28,770 nt of DNA from a virus. The stretch's first letter is position 1. Every line of letters starts with the position of its first letter. The DNA lies in IMG/VR virus record IMGVR_UViG_3300009128_000105, positions 1 to 28,770 of that record, one strand, 5' to 3'. Shown one piece after another: positions 11,457 to 20,029 of this stretch. Below the pieces are notes generated by a model, which saw only the letters and a program-made list of their open reading frames with translations, had not been told where the DNA came from and ran no database searches. A program made the translations under genes and the position numbers.

Positions 11457-14403
11457 CTCGCTGTCCTGTTCTTCCGCCGGAGAATTCCCCGGCCACGATG
11501 TCAAAATCTTGATCGGCCATGATCTGCGAGTCGAAGATATCACCTTTCGCAGCCAGAAACACGGGTGTCTGGATCGAGACTGTCACGACGACCAAAGCGC
11601 CGCCGAACCCGGGGGCGAGCCCGTACCGATCGCTTGTTATCACGGCCCCGTTTTTGCGGAAGCTGAGGGCTGCCGTGGTGATGGGGCTCACGAGGGGCTT
11701 GTTCGACTCGATCTCCGCCCGGAGGGCGAACTGGTAGAACCCATCGGCGGGGGCCACGAAGTCGCCAGCTCCGAGCGCGTAGTTCTGCCCGTGGTCGTAA
11801 AGCTCTGAGTCCGGGACGAAGTCGAAGGTTCCGATCGTTTTATTTTGGGCGACGGTGATCGACGCGAAGAATCCCCCATAGAGGAGATCAAGTCGGACAT
11901 GGTCAAGAGTAATAACCCCGGCCCCGGCGATCTTCCCGACACGAACACGCACAAAGCGAGCGGAGCTCAGCGCCTCGAACGTCCCGCGGGTCACCTCGAA
12001 GACGCCAGCGGCCCCGACCGTCGCTGAGGCCACGATGACAGGCGATCCGAGGGAGGTTCTCGCGGCGTCGAACTGCTCGACGGTCGCGGCCATTTGGTCG
12101 GCTGCGTTCGAGCCTGTCCACTCGATGCGGGCCTCGTAGGCCCTTGAACCGAAGACGGGGATAAGCTCAGAGGTAACGATAGCGGAATTATTTTGAAGAA
12201 GGATCGCCCGGCTCCCGCTCTGCTGGCCCGTGTCGGTGAACCAGACGTCTCCGGCGATCCCGTAGGTGGGAGCCCCCCAGCCGTTAGGAGGGCTGACGAC
12301 GGGGTCTAGGTGGAGCTCGAAGCCGCCGTTCGAAACGTCGGAACCGTGGGCCGCGCTCATCGCATCGGTGAAGCGGGAGGCTGCCTCAGCGACGCCGACC
12401 ACGAAGCGTGAACCAGCCTGCGAACGGGCGTCCTCCGCAGAGAGCGCCGGCGGCTGGGCTCGCCCGGTGCGGGCCTCGCGCTCGAAGTGACTATGCCAGC
12501 CGCCCGAGGGGATCGTTTTCGTCGTGATCGAAGTCTTCGCTCGGCCGCCCCGAAAGGTGTGCGAGATGGAATAAACCGCGCCGAAGTGAGTTGTGTCGAA
12601 GTGACGGCCGTCAGGGGCGAAACGGAGCACGTCGCCTAGTTCGATCTCCCAGAGCGAGGCCATAGCGCCAGAAAGGTGAACGTCCGGGTTCGCGAGGTCG
12701 GCCAGGAGAGCGTCGGCCATCGCTTGCGCCTCGGCGGGCGTGTCGATGTTTGACGAGCTGCTTTCAGCGATCTCCATGAACCGCGTCCCGTAAGCCGCGA
12801 TCGAGCCGGCGTTGCTGACGGTGTAGCTATTCCGCGGATAGACGGGATCATCGTTCTGATCCCGGCCGATTTCTGGCTGCGTGGCGTCACTGTAGGCGAC
12901 CCGTATTTTGTTTCGGACCTTGGAGCGGTTTTTTTTCACGCCGCCGAGGGCCTGGTAGTCTGTGGGCTCGATGGCCCCGTCAACTCGGGTGCGGTTGCGC
13001 TCGGGGTCGTAGAGCGTCAGACGGAAGCCCTGGGTGAGCCCGTCCCAACGATAACCAACGAGCCAGCCGAGTTGAGTCGCTAAGGCTTTTAGTGCGGCGA
13101 AGGTAGGCTCCCTGCGCTGGGAAAATGGGCCGATGATCCAGCCCGGAGAAACTGGTGTGTAGAGCGCCGGAGGTGCCACCATGTTGTCGGCGAGGATCGA
13201 GCTCATAGTGGTTTCGACCGGGTTCGTCGTGCCGACGTTGTAGTCCCGTGTCTCCTCGATATAGGCGTCCACAAGCTCGCCGCCGAGATCGCGGGCCTTG
13301 ATCGTGATCAAGTCCGAGCCCCAGTCGATCGAGTCGATCGCACCGACGAAGAGCGCCTGCGGCGTCAGACCTCGCTGCGCGTAGATGATCAGTTCAGCAC
13401 CGAAGGAAAGGAGCTCCGCGAAGCTCGTCGTGTCCGGGCCTGGGTTCGTCGGACTGGGTAGAGGGTCCTGGTTCAGCGGGCTCGCCGTCATGCCGGGGGC
13501 GAGGCTCACGCCGTAGATCGAGCGACGGAGACGGAGCTGCGCGCTCTGCGTCCCTTGGTCAACGCTCGCGGAGATCTGAGCATCGACGAGCCAGTCCTCG
13601 CCCCGAAGGTCGGAGAGGTCCACGGCGGACGCGATCCATGGGGGCTTGATCGTCACTGAGAGCGAAACGTCGGCCGGTGCGCCGTTAGGGGTGACCCAGC
13701 CCATACCTCTTCGCCAGTCGGCGCGAGGTTCGGCGCTGGCGGCTGCGGAGGTGCGGACCGAGGCCGAGCAGATAGCGCCCTCTTTGAATTTTGAGTTCTC
13801 GCCGTCGAAAAGCTGCCAAAGAGCGCTCGCCCCACCAGAGCTCGTCGCCAGGCCGAGCCACGTTCCCGCTGGGCTTCCGTTGAGGTAGAGCGTCACGTCG
13901 TAGTCCACGCCGTTAAAGCCCTTCACGACCGTGATTAATTGCCACTTCCCGAAGGCAAGCTTCGCTGTGCTCACACCGCTGACCCAGGCCCCCCCAGCGT
14001 CCCGCCAGCCCCAGACCGGGAAGAGGTCCGGCCCCTGGATGGCGATGTCGAGGAGCTTGTTGTCGGCCGGTATGGCGACTCCGGTTCCGCCGTAGGCGAG
14101 CAGGCTCACGGTCCCGACTGGAACGTCGTCGAGGCGGACCCAGACGCTCGCCGTCCAGGAGCCGGCCATGGATGCGGCGTCAGCTCCGGGGGCGCTAACG
14201 AAGTCCACGAAGGGATCAGCCCCAATCTCGACACGCTGCCCGATCAGGCCGGAGGCCCATGACGGGGCAGAGGCCGCCATAAGGTGCCGCCCGCCGACGT
14301 GATCCTGGACGACAGAGCCGGAGCCGAAGTCGCAGCCCCAGAGCGCCAGGGTGTCGGCTTGGACCGAGGGGTGGAGGCCCTGCTCAGCGTTCGGTGTCCT
14401 CAT
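11449..14403 (-). CDS. Large multidomain tail protein (LamG head, tail-hub-like centre, C1q-like end)
   Basis: 984 aa. Residues about 20-235 form a LamG domain (SWTASVWVRLDD, GKWQLITVVKGFNG, VTLYLNGSPAGTW). About 240-640 look like a tail hub or Tal/gp44-type module (ITIKARDLGGELVDAYIEET, FAALKALATQLGWLVGYRWD, ELGDVLRFAPDGR). About 690-850 resemble a carbohydrate-binding jelly roll (NGGFELHLDP, ARFVRVRVGK). The last about 130 residues recall a C1q-like trimerising head (GDFVAPADGFYQFALRAEIE, VFLAAKGDIFDSQ). It would sit at the tail tip as the receptor-binding or adhesion device. Domain limits are rough. Starts on an ATGA overlap with 14400-15203. Confidence 0.8.
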   Translation of the reverse strand: MRTPNAEQGLHPSVQADTLALWGCDFGSGSVVQDHVGGRHLMAASAPSWASGLIGQRVEIGADPFVDFVSAPGADAASMAGSWTASVWVRLDDVPVGTVSLLAYGGTGVAIPADNKLLDIAIQGPDLFPVWGWRDAGGAWVSGVSTAKLAFGKWQLITVVKGFNGVDYDVTLYLNGSPAGTWLGLATSSGGASALWQLFDGENSKFKEGAICSASVRTSAAASAEPRADWRRGMGWVTPNGAPADVSLSVTIKPPWIASAVDLSDLRGEDWLVDAQISASVDQGTQSAQLRLRRSIYGVSLAPGMTASPLNQDPLPSPTNPGPDTTSFAELLSFGAELIIYAQRGLTPQALFVGAIDSIDWGSDLITIKARDLGGELVDAYIEETRDYNVGTTNPVETTMSSILADNMVAPPALYTPVSPGWIIGPFSQRREPTFAALKALATQLGWLVGYRWDGLTQGFRLTLYDPERNRTRVDGAIEPTDYQALGGVKKNRSKVRNKIRVAYSDATQPEIGRDQNDDPVYPRNSYTVSNAGSIAAYGTRFMEIAESSSSNIDTPAEAQAMADALLADLANPDVHLSGAMASLWEIELGDVLRFAPDGRHFDTTHFGAVYSISHTFRGGRAKTSITTKTIPSGGWHSHFEREARTGRAQPPALSAEDARSQAGSRFVVGVAEAASRFTDAMSAAHGSDVSNGGFELHLDPVVSPPNGWGAPTYGIAGDVWFTDTGQQSGSRAILLQNNSAIVTSELIPVFGSRAYEARIEWTGSNAADQMAATVEQFDAARTSLGSPVIVASATVGAAGVFEVTRGTFEALSSARFVRVRVGKIAGAGVITLDHVRLDLLYGGFFASITVAQNKTIGTFDFVPDSELYDHGQNYALGAGDFVAPADGFYQFALRAEIESNKPLVSPITTAALSFRKNGAVITSDRYGLAPGFGGALVVVTVSIQTPVFLAAKGDIFDSQIMADQDFDIVAGEFSGGRTGQRDG

Positions 14404-15203
14404 CCGACCGAGCTTCGATCGCGCAGATTCATCGTCACCGTTCGTCCCAAATTGGAGCCCGAGAGGGCGACCACCTGAAGAGCCTCGCTCGATGGCGCGC
14501 CGATGACCACCGAGAAGCTCTGCGGGATTATGTCGCCGGTGAGGTTCAGCGCCGGGAGCGGGGCGAAGGCTACGCCCGCCCCATAGTGGCCCGACACCTC
14601 TGCGGCCGGCATCACCCAGGGGACAAAGACAAGGTCGTCGTAATCGCTCGCAGCGTTGACCCCGCCCGCGTCTTTACCATCGATCGAGAACGAACTAGCC
14701 CCGAAGGTCGTAAAGTTCGTCACGTCGTCGGTTCCGATAGGGGTGTGAGCTGCGCCGTTCTTCCACTGCGCGCCGCTCGAATCGATCCCGTAGTGATCCC
14801 AGGTCGCGCCGTTGAATCGCCAGACGAGCAGGGTATAGACCGAAGGGGCGATAGCATAGGCCAGCGACGAGCCCGCGTTCACCTGGACCTTGCCCCCATA
14901 CTTGCCACCGACGGCGCTCAGGGTGACGGTGTAGCCCGTATTTGGCCCGGTGCCCTTGGAGCCCCAGAGGTCGTTGTCGAAGCTCCACGATTCGCCCAGG
15001 CCGGCCGCTAGGCTCTCAAGAGCGTTCGCTGTGGCCTCGTCCTGCGGAGGGGTTGTCAGCTTGAAGTCTCGAACGAGCGCCCGGCGCTCGCCGGAGGCCC
15101 AGCCGGAGAAAGCCCGTTGAATCGACCCAAGTCCGCGCTGGGTAACGCTAGCGCCTCCCTCGGCGACGGGGACCGCCCAGCCGTTCAGTTCGCAAAATGC
15201 CAT
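14400..15203 (-). CDS. Tail tip protein, 267 aa
   Basis: ATG 15203 with GGGGAGG upstream, two bases after the tape-measure stop. The protein opens with MAFCELNGWAVPVAEGGAS and QRGLGSIQRAFSGWASGERR, a pattern seen in phage proteins placed right after the tape measure, then a strand-rich middle and a final beta module. Position after the tape measure and before the hub-like protein is that of a distal tail or tip component. Family assignment is by synteny and general resemblance. ATGA overlap with the following gene. Confidence 0.65.
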   Translation of the reverse strand: MAFCELNGWAVPVAEGGASVTQRGLGSIQRAFSGWASGERRALVRDFKLTTPPQDEATANALESLAAGLGESWSFDNDLWGSKGTGPNTGYTVTLSAVGGKYGGKVQVNAGSSLAYAIAPSVYTLLVWRFNGATWDHYGIDSSGAQWKNGAAHTPIGTDDVTNFTTFGASSFSIDGKDAGGVNAASDYDDLVFVPWVMPAAEVSGHYGAGVAFAPLPALNLTGDIIPQSFSVVIGAPSSEALQVVALSGSNLGRTVTMNLRDRSSVG

Positions 15204-15205
15204 CG

Positions 15206-17578
15206 CTAGGGCCTCCCCATGAATCCGTCGCCCAGCCCGGTGGCTAGGTTGTCCTGCGCGTCTGATACCATATCCATCAGCTCCCGGAGGAACTCGACCG
15301 GGTTGTCCGCGAGGAGGCTGACGCCGCTCACGTTGACCGTCGTTGACTGGCCGCCCCGCTGATCGAGCGCCCGGGAGTCGAAGCCCTCTTCAGAGGTGGC
15401 CCCGAAGCGAGCTCTCGCGACCTTGATCCCGGCGGGGACGTTGGTCAGGCTTTCGCCGATGGCCCCGTTCAGGCGCTCCAGGTTGCCGGCCGTGTTCGCC
15501 GCCGGCTCCGAGATCCCGTTGAGCGAGTCCCGGCTGTTTTGAATCGACTGGTCGATCGACGAATGGAGCCCGGAGAGGCCGCCGAAAATCCCGTTGAAGA
15601 AGGCGACGACGCCGCGGAAGATGGACATCCAGCCGATCGCCATATGAGTCACGATCTTGGCTAAGAATTTGAAGGCCGGGACGAGTATCTCTAGGATCGT
15701 GATGAACGGCATCAGGAGCTCGATGATCGGGCTGAGGGCGTTCGCCAGCGCCTGGAATATCCCGCCGAGGGCCTCCTTCATCTTCTTCCCGCCCTTCGAC
15801 GCGTCGAAGAGGGCCATCCCGAAGTTCACCGCCACCTGCGAGACGGGATCAAGCGAGGAGGCGAGCTTGCCGACGGCGCCCGAGACGTTGCCCTGGATGA
15901 ACTGCGCCGCGGCCCCGAGCTTGCCGGCCATCTTCGCCGTCGCCGCCTCCTGCGCCTGGATCTGCATCTCCAGCGCCGCCAGCTTGCGCTCTTCGGCCCG
16001 GACGAGCTCGGCGGTCGTGGACTCGATGAGGGCAACGCCGTCGAAGGTGGACGCCTGGACGGCTTGGACCGCGGCGGGAGCCACCTGAGCAGCGGCGGGG
16101 GCTCCAGCCCCGGAGGGAGCCGCCGAGCCGGTCGCCGTAGGGGCCGCCGTCCCAGCGCCACCGAAGAGGGCGCCCTGGATGTCGCGCTTGATCAGCTCCA
16201 GCCCGGCCATCGCCTGCTTCGCATCGTTCGAGAGCCCGGCGGTGAAGCCCCCGAGCCCGCTCTTGATCTCGCTGCCGACGAAGGCGGCCGTCTCAGCGGC
16301 CTTGGCGGCGAGGTCATCGAGGAAGCCGAACTCGACCGGGGCGTCGGCGAAGGCCGCGATGCTCTTCGCTAGATCCTCCATCCCGAAGGCGAAGGCGAGC
16401 TCGCCGAGCTGCTTCAGCATCCCGCGGACGCTCCGGCTGATGGCGCTCACGACGGCGCGGAACATCTCGCCGACCTTGCGAGCCCAGCCCTTGACCGCGA
16501 TCGTCGCCAGCTCGAACATCTCCTGGATCTCGAAGACGAAGGCCGCGCCGAAGTCGTGCCAGGTCTTGCGGAGCATCGCCGCTACGGTCCCGAGGGCAAC
16601 CGCAGCCGCGGCGAAGGCCGCAAGGGGGAGCGCAGCCGCGGAGAAGGCGCCGCCGGCCGCAAGGATGGCGGCCTTCATCAGTCCGAACCCGGTAACGATC
16701 GAGGGGAGCACGAGAGCGAGCCCGGCGAGCGCAGCCGTGGCGCCGCCGAGGACAAGCGCCCACTTTCCGATCGTCACGACGAGCTCGCGGGCGCCGGGGT
16801 TGAGCTGGGCGAGGACAGCGATCACGTCGCGGGAGCTCTTCGCCCAGCGATCGAACATCTCGGTCATGGGGGTCTCGATGAGCTTCCCGATCTCCTCCAT
16901 GAGATCACCGGCCGCGTTCTGGGCTCTCTTAAACGCGCCGACGGCGGTGTTCCCGACGGCCTCCGCTGCGCCGCCCGTGTTCGAGTCGAGCGTCTTCATC
17001 AGGATCGAGAACTTCTCAGCTCGCCCGGAGGCGTTAAAGATCGCCTTGTCGGCCTCGTCCATCACGATCCCGAAGCGGGAGAGCTGCCCAGCCGAGCCGC
17101 TCATCGCCTTCCCGATTACCATCGCCATGTTTTCGAGGCTCGTCCCGCCGAAGGCGGCCGCGTCCACGAGGCGCGGGAGCGCAGCGAGGAGCTCGTTCTC
17201 GGTCATTTTGAACGATTCGAGCATGGCGGCGCCCGAGATGATCGCCTCGTCGCCGAAGGTGCTCATCTCGGCGAGCGCCTCAGCGCGGGCCTTGATCTTC
17301 TCGACGTCGATCGCTTCGCCCGACGCGCGGATCGCCGCGGCCAGGCGGTTCTCCGCCTCGCGCTGCCGGGAGAGGGCCTCGGTCGCCTTCCAGGCCGCGC
17401 CAGCGACCCCGGCGAAGGCCGCGGCGCCGACGCCCGCTAGGCGCTTGAATCCGGCGCTCGCAGCGTCGAGTTGGGTGGCGATACCGGCGAGCCCCTTGGC
17501 GGCCCGCTTGGCGTCCTTCTCAATCTTTCCGACGCCGCCGATTCTCAGCTCGGCGTCCACTACTCCGATCGTCGTCAT
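15206..17578 (-). CDS. Tail tape measure protein
   Basis: 790 aa from ATG 17578, which overlaps the stop of the GT frameshift product (ATGA); an upstream extension in frame is really the T region in another frame. Typical tape-measure features: Ala-rich helical N-terminus (VDAELRIGGVGKIEKDAKRA), a conserved TMP block around MLESFKMTENELLAALPRL, a long hydrophobic stretch (about 290-360, LVLGGATAALAGLALVLPSI), a second hydrophobic stretch near 650-710, and Ala/Pro/Gly-rich linkers. It sets tail length; at the usual 1.5 angstrom per residue a tail of about 120 nm is expected. Two large antisense frames over this gene are shadows. Confidence 0.95.
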   Translation of the reverse strand: MTTIGVVDAELRIGGVGKIEKDAKRAAKGLAGIATQLDAASAGFKRLAGVGAAAFAGVAGAAWKATEALSRQREAENRLAAAIRASGEAIDVEKIKARAEALAEMSTFGDEAIISGAAMLESFKMTENELLAALPRLVDAAAFGGTSLENMAMVIGKAMSGSAGQLSRFGIVMDEADKAIFNASGRAEKFSILMKTLDSNTGGAAEAVGNTAVGAFKRAQNAAGDLMEEIGKLIETPMTEMFDRWAKSSRDVIAVLAQLNPGARELVVTIGKWALVLGGATAALAGLALVLPSIVTGFGLMKAAILAAGGAFSAAALPLAAFAAAAVALGTVAAMLRKTWHDFGAAFVFEIQEMFELATIAVKGWARKVGEMFRAVVSAISRSVRGMLKQLGELAFAFGMEDLAKSIAAFADAPVEFGFLDDLAAKAAETAAFVGSEIKSGLGGFTAGLSNDAKQAMAGLELIKRDIQGALFGGAGTAAPTATGSAAPSGAGAPAAAQVAPAAVQAVQASTFDGVALIESTTAELVRAEERKLAALEMQIQAQEAATAKMAGKLGAAAQFIQGNVSGAVGKLASSLDPVSQVAVNFGMALFDASKGGKKMKEALGGIFQALANALSPIIELLMPFITILEILVPAFKFLAKIVTHMAIGWMSIFRGVVAFFNGIFGGLSGLHSSIDQSIQNSRDSLNGISEPAANTAGNLERLNGAIGESLTNVPAGIKVARARFGATSEEGFDSRALDQRGGQSTTVNVSGVSLLADNPVEFLRELMDMVSDAQDNLATGLGDGFMGRP

Positions 17579-18113
17579 CGTCGCTTCGCCTTCGCTCGGT
17601 TCATCGCCTTTTTCTCCTGCTTCGCCTTCCAGTCGAAGAAGGCCGCCCACTCAAACAACTCGGACACCGACAGGCGCTCTTCGAGCTCCGACACGGTCCC
17701 GCCGAGCGTCTCGGCGAGGTGAAACAGGAGGAGGCGCTCCTTGTCCCTGGCTAGAGCTTTCCCGCCTTCTCAGGCTCCGTATTCATCAACTCCAAGGCGA
17801 CGCCGCTCACCTCGTCGAACCACTCGTTGGTCGGGAGCTCCAGCAAGGCGGCCTTGTCCGCGCCCTCGAAGATCCGATCGTTCCCGCCGGGGACAAAGCA
17901 GCATTGAACCACCGCCGCCGCCTGGAGAGCCCCCAGGTCGGTTACGTCGTTCGAGCCCGCAGATACGCCGGCCGCTGCCATAATCCGCGAGCGTGCGCCC
18001 ACTGTCGGCTGTCGAACCTCGATCGAGATCCCATCGGAGATCTCGACCAGACGGCTCACGCGCTTTTTGCCCGCTAGGAGGGCGCTTCTCAAGTCTGCTT
18101 TCGTTGTTCCCAT
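17575..18113 (-). CDS. Tail assembly chaperone GT (programmed -1 frameshift product)
   Basis: Predicted 179-aa fusion: residues 1-119 from the G frame, then 60 residues read after a -1 slip at GGGAAAG (17763-17757). The T part begins ALARDKERLLLFHLAETLGG, includes ELFEWAAFFDWKAKQE and ends in a basic tail; its TGA (17577-17575) overlaps the tape-measure ATG. The -1 frame has no start of its own near the overlap. In lambda, gpG and gpGT are made the same way from the same heptamer and chaperone the tape measure during tail assembly. The evidence is the in-phase heptamer, the open frame, the T-like sequence and gene position. Confidence 0.85.
17751..18113 (-). CDS. Tail assembly chaperone G
   Basis: 120 aa from ATG 18113 (AAAGG seven bases upstream); ATGs eleven and five residues earlier lack such a site. 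It has the size and position of gpG-type chaperones, lying between the tail tube and tape-measure genes: basic helical start (TKADLRSALLAGKKRV), a strand pair (VEISDGISIEVRQPTVGARS), then a mostly helical C-terminus ending AGKL. It ends at TAG 17753-17751, two codons after the slippery site. It is the more abundant product; a minority of ribosomes shift to make GT. Confidence 0.85.
   Translation of the reverse strand: MGTTKADLRSALLAGKKRVSRLVEISDGISIEVRQPTVGARSRIMAAAGVSAGSNDVTDLGALQAAAVVQCCFVPGGNDRIFEGADKAALLELPTNEWFDEVSGVALELMNTEPEKAGKL
17757..17763 (-). promoter_or_regulatory. Ribosomal frameshift site GGGAAAG
   Basis: In the G frame the heptamer reads G-GGA-AAG, a correctly phased X-XXY-YYZ slip site identical to that of phage lambda G/T. 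A small hairpin AGGAG-CGC-CTCCT (17741-17729) starts 15 bases downstream and could stimulate the shift. The 0-frame stop follows after one codon (CTC TAG). Confidence 0.88.
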
Positions 18114-18152
18114 TCCGGCACCTTTCATTGGCGTCAATCGCCTCAAAGGGCT

Positions 18153-18788
18153 TTAGGCCGCAACGAAGCCGAACGCAACCGTCCCGCTTAACTGGGCGTC
18201 AAGCTGCCAACTGAGCGAGAGCTCGACCAAGCCGTCCACGCTGCCAGAGGGCTCGACGCTCTCCATCACGGCCCAGGCCCGGACGATCTCATCGACGAGG
18301 TTCATCTCGATGACCTTACTGGACCCGTTGGTCAGCCAGGCCGAGAGGGTGCCACCGCCGAAGTCGGTAAGCCCGACGTCGAGCGCCGAAAAGGAACCCG
18401 AGCAGTCAAGGAGGGTGTGAGCCCTCGTCTTGAAGCCGCTCGCTGAGTCGAGGGTCGTCGTGTCCACCACGTCCGCCGCTAGGCTCACCGAGAACTCAGT
18501 CGTCTCGGTAAGTTCGTGGCGGGGTAGGTATGCCACATCGCAGGTGACGGGTGCGCCGGGGGCCACGGCGAAGGTGAACCGCCCGAAGAGGTAGTTAACG
18601 CCGACGGCGACGGGGACACCTCCGTCATAGACGATGGGGGCGACTACGGGGTCGAGGATCCGCTTCGCTGCGTCGGTGATCTCGAAGACGAGCCCGCCGG
18701 TGCCGGCGACGACCTGACAGGACTCGCCGAGAACCGCCGTCGTCGTTCCGGTGTAATAGAGCGAGCAAGTATGCGCTGCGCGTGCCAT
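18153..18788 (-). CDS. Tail tube-like protein 2, 211 aa
   Basis: ATG 18788 follows GGAAGGAGG. Strand-rich protein whose C-terminal 120 residues parallel the upstream 139-aa tail tube protein: FSVSLAADVVDTTTLD and FKTRAHTLLDCSGSFSALD against FSLNGDILDTTSFD and FKTRIHGLREFSVSLSGDW, then EPSGSVDGLVELSLSW against EISGSVDGKVEVSFS. It has an extra N-terminal region of about 90 residues. It is probably a second tube protein, a tube terminator, or a decorated tube variant. Location between the first tube gene and the chaperones agrees. Confidence 0.75.
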   Translation of the reverse strand: MARAAHTCSLYYTGTTTAVLGESCQVVAGTGGLVFEITDAAKRILDPVVAPIVYDGGVPVAVGVNYLFGRFTFAVAPGAPVTCDVAYLPRHELTETTEFSVSLAADVVDTTTLDSASGFKTRAHTLLDCSGSFSALDVGLTDFGGGTLSAWLTNGSSKVIEMNLVDEIVRAWAVMESVEPSGSVDGLVELSLSWQLDAQLSGTVAFGFVAA

Positions 18789-18812
18789 GCTCCGCCTCCT
18801 TCCGTTAGGGGT

Positions 18813-19232
18813 TTACGCGAAGACGACCTCAGAGATGGAGCTCAGCGAGAAGCTGACCTCAACCTTGCCGTCAACGGAGCCGCTGATCTCAAGGCTCTCG
18901 CAGAGGACCTGGCACTCGTAGCCCTGCGAGCCGGCCGCTGCCGATGGGTCGAAGAGGACACGGACATGAAGGGCGTTCGTCGCCGAGTCCATGAAGTTCG
19001 CCTTAATCAGCGCGTAGGCTGCATCGGTGGCGGCCCAGTCGCCCGACAGACTCACGCTAAATTCACGTAGGCCGTGGATGCGGGTTTTAAAGGCTCCGCC
19101 GTCGAAGCTCGTGGTGTCGAGAATGTCGCCGTTCAGGGAGAACGACACGTCGTTCATCCCGGTGATCAGCGTCCCGCCTGCGCCGGCGGTGGTTTTCAGG
19201 TAGATCTCGGTCAGGTGTGCTGCTGTGGCCAT
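18813..19232 (-). CDS. Major tail tube protein 1, 139 aa
   Basis: Start at ATG 19232 with AAGGG upstream. Short beta-rich protein with the pattern of siphovirus major tail (TP901-1/phi13-type) proteins: VSFSLNGDILDTTSFDGGAF, KTRIHGLREFSVSLSGDW, a central HVRVLFDP strand and the C-terminal ESLEISGSVDGKVEVSFSLS. Such proteins stack as hexameric rings around the tape measure. Its paralogue lies immediately downstream, so one of the two may form most of the tube and the other a special part. Which is the main one cannot be told from sequence. Confidence 0.78.
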   Translation of the reverse strand: MATAAHLTEIYLKTTAGAGGTLITGMNDVSFSLNGDILDTTSFDGGAFKTRIHGLREFSVSLSGDWAATDAAYALIKANFMDSATNALHVRVLFDPSAAAGSQGYECQVLCESLEISGSVDGKVEVSFSLSSISEVVFA

Positions 19233-19238
19233 AGTGTT

Positions 19239-19637
19239 TTAGCCCTTCCATTGTAGTTCGCAATTAATCGAAAAGAGAGGGTGCTCGGTGTCGTCGAGCC
19301 CGATGAAAATAGGGTCTGAGTTGCGGACGTAGGTCGCAACGTAGCCGGCAAGACTGGCCCGCTGGATCGCCGTCAAAGCCGCCCGGGCTCGTATTTGGGC
19401 GAGCCCGTAGGCCCCGGCGTCACCTCGGATAAGTACCTGGACGCTCGCCGCGCTGAAGTCGCTCTGCGAACCGTCGAGGTAGGGGACCGGAGAAGCTCCG
19501 CCGGAAGCAATTACGAAGATCGAAGCCTTGTTGATCTGGACGCTCGGAGGCTTCATCGGCCCGGCGAAAATATCGCGGCCGAGGGTTCCAATCCCTTGCG
19601 CTGCGAGGTGCGTCGCTAGGTCGAGGTCAGGGGTCAT
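19239..19637 (-). CDS. Tail completion / minor tail-terminator-like protein, 132 aa
   Basis: Start is ATG 19637, sharing its A with the upstream TGA (TGATG); the TTG one codon earlier is not needed. The protein begins MTPDLDLATHLAAQGIGTLG and has a mixed alpha/beta body (INKASIFVIASGGA, AASVQVLIRGDAG, a helix, then a final strand EHPLFSINCELQWKG). Position between the gp10-like neck gene and the tube gene is that of the tail terminator (HK97 gp10/lambda U region), and phage minor capsid proteins of this look are common there. Confidence 0.68.
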   Translation of the reverse strand: MTPDLDLATHLAAQGIGTLGRDIFAGPMKPPSVQINKASIFVIASGGASPVPYLDGSQSDFSAASVQVLIRGDAGAYGLAQIRARAALTAIQRASLAGYVATYVRNSDPIFIGLDDTEHPLFSINCELQWKG

Positions 19638-20029
19638 CAAGCCCCCCTAGAGTAGCGGTCGAGAGCGCGGGCCGTCACGATGCGCCCGAACTTAGGCCGG
19701 AGGGCGTTCAGCGGGCGCTCTAGGTACTTCGGGCCGGTGCCGGGCGTGGTCCAGTTCGTTCCCTCGGGCATCTCGTGGACGAAGAGCGCATAACTAGCGG
19801 CCATCCCACCGAACCCGACCTTAAGGGAGACGGTACCACCTGTCCTTTTCGGCCGGGTGACGAAGTTCGACGAGCGGAGCGCTCCAAGGTCTTTCGGCAC
19901 CTCTCGGATCGAGTCCGCGATGAGCTGCTGGGCGACGTCGTGGACAGCTCCCTCGATCGCTCGGATCGCGGAGGCCGTCTCCTTGCGGAGCTCGGCGGCG
20001 AAGTCGTCCAGGCTAACCGTGCGCCCCAT
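19637..20029 (-). CDS. HK97 gp10-like neck/tail completion protein, 130 aa
   Basis: TGATG junctions at both ends. Long N-terminal amphipathic helix (DDFAAELRKETASAIRAIEG) followed by SIREVPKDLGALRSSNF, then strands with VGFGGMAASYALFVHE and a final GPKYLERPLNALRPKFG. The pattern of a helix, a P-x-D-x-G-x-L-R-x-S turn and Y-x-x-F/Y-V-H-E is the hallmark of HK97 gp10-type proteins at the head-tail joining region. Confidence 0.8.
   Translation of the reverse strand: MGRTVSLDDFAAELRKETASAIRAIEGAVHDVAQQLIADSIREVPKDLGALRSSNFVTRPKRTGGTVSLKVGFGGMAASYALFVHEMPEGTNWTTPGTGPKYLERPLNALRPKFGRIVTARALDRYSRGA

Noticed and set aside
16179-18077. 632-codon open frame on the + strand
   Set aside because: It lies fully antisense to the tape-measure and chaperone genes, has Ala/Ser-rich low-complexity translation, no ribosome site, and is explained by GC-rich codon bias.
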